Shown here: positions 62,416-64,000 of the stretch, piece after piece
How positions within the stretch are numbered: position 1 is the first letter of the stretch
How the letters are laid out: each line of letters starts with the position of its first letter
NCBI RefSeq assembly: GCF_034669705.1
Contig: NZ_JAXMOR010000011.1
Coordinates: 1 to 64,000 of the forward strand
DNA from: Marinovum sp034669705
GTDB taxonomy: Bacteria > Pseudomonadota > Alphaproteobacteria > Rhodobacterales > Rhodobacteraceae
Reading direction: 5' to 3'
Length of the DNA: 64,000 nucleotides
Translations under genes and position numbers: made by a program
The notes under the pieces: model-generated
Told to the model about the DNA's origin: nothing
Seen by the model: only the letters and a program-made list of their open reading frames with translations
Database searches by the model: none

Positions 62416-63201
62416 ATGAAAGCCCTGGGCATCGCCGCGACCGGCATGATGGCGCAGCAGACCAATGTTGACGTGATCTCGAACAACATTGCCAACGCCA
62501 ATACCACCGGGTTCAAGACCGCCCGCGCCTCCTTTACCGACCTGATCTACGAAAACCTCTCGCGTGAGGGCGCGGTAACGGCTGAAGAAGGCAACACCCG
62601 GCCCGTCGGCCTCGACGTGGGACTTGGCGTGCAGGCCGTGGGCACCGTGCGGCTCAACACCCAGGGCGGGCTGACCCAGACCCAGAACCAGTTCGACCTG
62701 GCGATCGACGGTCGCGGCTATTTCGCAGTCAACCTGCCCGATGGCGATCAGGCCTTCACCCGCGATGGCTCATTCCGGCTCTCGGCCGAGGGGCAGATCG
62801 TCAATGGCAACGGCTACGAGATCGACCCCGGCATCGTGCTGCCCGACAACACCACCAAGATCGAGATCGGCGACACCGGTATCGTCAGCGCCTATGTCGC
62901 CGAGGACCCCGTGCCGGTCGAGATCGGCCAGCTCACCCTCGCCACCTTTGTCAACGATGCCGGCATGCGGCCCTTGGGCGACAACCTGCTGCAGGCCACC
63001 GTCGCTTCCGGCGATGCGATCCCGTCGCTGCCGGGCGACGAGGGCGTCGGCATCCTGCGGCAGGGCTACCTCGAAAGCTCGAACGTCGACATCGTGCGCC
63101 AGATCACCGACCTGATCCAGGCGCAGCGGGCCTATGAGATGAACTCCAAGGCCATTTCCACCGCCGACGAGATGATGTCGGCCGCCAACCAGATCAAGTA
63201 A
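62416..63201 (+). CDS. flgG: Flagellar distal-rod protein FlgG
   Basis: A 261-residue FlgG. It opens with MKALGIAATGMMAQQTNVDVISNNIANANTTGFKTARASFTDLIYE and ends YLESSNVDIVRQITDLIQAQRAYEMNSKAISTADEMMSAANQIK, both nearly universal in the family. The length equals the usual 260 residues. It follows flgF after 15 bases with a GAGGGAAA site. Confidence 0.97.
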   Translation: MKALGIAATGMMAQQTNVDVISNNIANANTTGFKTARASFTDLIYENLSREGAVTAEEGNTRPVGLDVGLGVQAVGTVRLNTQGGLTQTQNQFDLAIDGRGYFAVNLPDGDQAFTRDGSFRLSAEGQIVNGNGYEIDPGIVLPDNTTKIEIGDTGIVSAYVAEDPVPVEIGQLTLATFVNDAGMRPLGDNLLQATVASGDAIPSLPGDEGVGILRQGYLESSNVDIVRQITDLIQAQRAYEMNSKAISTADEMMSAANQIK

Positions 63202-63205
63202 GCCG

Positions 63206-63865
63206 ATGCGCCGCGCCCTTGCCCTGATCCTTGCCACCCTGCTGGTGCCGCTGGCGGCGCTGGCCGAAACCCCCGCGGTGCTGATCGAGGAGCAGGTGCG
63301 CCAGACGCTGGGCGCCGAGCTGCCGCCGGAGGCGATGATCCGGGTGCGCTTCAAGGGCGCAACGCCCGAGGCGGCCGAGGCGATCTCGGCCTTCTGGATG
63401 GATCGCGACAGCGGCCAGTTCCTTGCCAACGCGGTGACCGAGACCGGGGTAACGCATCGGCTTGCCGGCATGGCGCTGGCGGTGATGGCGCTGCCGGTGC
63501 CGGCGCAGCGGCTGATGCCCGGCGCCATCATCGGCCCCGAGGACATCGTGATGACCGAGCTCTCGCTGCGTCGGGTGGGGGCCTTTACCATCACCGATCC
63601 CACGCTGCTCGAGGGCATGCAGGTGCGCCGGATGCTGGCCCAGGGCCGGCCGGTGATGACGCAATCGGTGATGCAGCCGCTGGTGATCGACCGCGGCGAC
63701 AAGGTCAGTATTCTCTATGACGATGGCCGGCTGGTCCTGACCGCCCCCGGCCGCGCCCTGGACAGTGCCCATCGCGGCGCCGGCCTGCGCATCGTCAACC
63801 TGGTCAGCAATGCCGCGCTCGAGGGTATCGCCCGCGGGCCCGGGCTCGTGGAGGTGATCCGATGA
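63206..63865 (+). CDS. flgA: Flagellar P-ring assembly chaperone FlgA
   Basis: A 219-residue FlgA. The signal peptide ends near LAALA-E. The C-terminal SAF-type domain has the segment RLMPGAIIGPEDIVMTELSLRRVG and GMQVRRMLAQGRPVMTQSVMQPLVIDRGDKVSILY. It helps assemble the FlgI ring in the periplasm. It starts four bases after flgG and its stop overlaps flgH. Confidence 0.92.
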   Translation: MRRALALILATLLVPLAALAETPAVLIEEQVRQTLGAELPPEAMIRVRFKGATPEAAEAISAFWMDRDSGQFLANAVTETGVTHRLAGMALAVMALPVPAQRLMPGAIIGPEDIVMTELSLRRVGAFTITDPTLLEGMQVRRMLAQGRPVMTQSVMQPLVIDRGDKVSILYDDGRLVLTAPGRALDSAHRGAGLRIVNLVSNAALEGIARGPGLVEVIR

Positions 63866-64000
63866 TCCGATTTCGCCCAGTCCTGTTTCGTCCTGTCCTG
63901 CCGGTCGCCCCGGCGCTGGTGTTTCTCACCGCCTGTGGCGGGCCGGTGTTCGACCGCGACCCGGAACTCAGCCCGATCGGCGTCGACCGCCGCGACCTGG
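63862..64000 (+). CDS. flgH: Flagellar L-ring lipoprotein FlgH (5' end only)
   Basis: The first 46 codons are present and run off the right edge. The N-terminus has a lipoprotein signal ending in the lipobox LTAC, followed by GGPVFDRDPELSPIG. That layout and the place after flgA match FlgH, which forms the outer-membrane ring. The ATG overlaps the flgA stop. Confidence 0.8.
   Translation, partial: MIRFRPVLFRPVLPVAPALVFLTACGGPVFDRDPELSPIGVDRRDL

Overview
This window is a high-GC alphaproteobacterial chromosome segment, most likely from the Rhodobacteraceae. The evidence is a complete aerobic cob cluster including a BluE/PduX-like threonine kinase, cobalamin riboswitches, a flaF-flbT-flagellin block, CtrA-type TTAA-N7-TTAAC sites in front of flagellar genes, and an FtcR/Rem-like flagellar regulator. 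There are no rRNA or tRNA genes, insertion sequences or CRISPR arrays.

Region 1 (1-20.9 kb) makes adenosylcobalamin. A leftward run starts at a B12 riboswitch (14.5-14.7 kb) and reads DUF1636 protein, cobW, cobN, cobG, cobH, cobI, cobJ, then cobL, cobE, cobM, cobB and cobA. One rightward gene, cobK, is embedded between cobJ and cobL. A second B12 riboswitch precedes cbiM at the left edge. To the right lie cobO, a leftward lower-ligand and aminopropanol operon (phosphatase, threonine kinase, cobD, cobC) and a rightward nucleotide-loop operon (cobP, cobU, cobV). cobF, cobQ and cobS/cobT are not in the window.

Region 2 (20.9-27.3 kb) is mixed: an aldose-1-epimerase-like protein, a large clade-II-type catalase, a small unknown protein with a strong ribosome binding site, an exported L,D-transpeptidase, and a divergent IclR regulator and bicupin pair.

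Region 3 (27.5-42 kb) is a tightly coupled 13.5-kb operon that I cannot match to a described pathway. It encodes a small possible DNA-binding protein, an NMT1/THI5-type ABC importer, a Rieske oxygenase, two SDRs (one lacking the catalytic Tyr and Lys), an alpha/beta hydrolase, an extradiol dioxygenase with all catalytic residues, a ThDP enzyme, an aspartate-dehydrogenase-like protein, an aldehyde dehydrogenase, an FprA-type FAD reductase, a flavodoxin and a pentapeptide-repeat protein. An IclR repressor gene faces it from the far end. The same 12-bp motif lies in the operon promoter and in the regulator's own leader. It looks like an uptake and meta-cleavage route for an aromatic compound in which the oxygenase may be fed by a flavodoxin.

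Region 4 (42-64 kb) holds a DUF1045 phosphoesterase-like gene and then a flagellar cluster: motE, a PflI/DUF6468-like gene, fliM and fliL leftward; fliF, fliH, fliN, fliP and fliG rightward; DUF1217 gene, flbT, flaF, flagellin, a FlgN-like gene, flgJ and flgI leftward; the FtcR-like regulator rightward; flgL, flgK, flgE and a large periplasmic repeat-type protein leftward; flgF, flgG, flgA and a truncated flgH rightward. Full or near CtrA boxes lie in three of the promoter regions.
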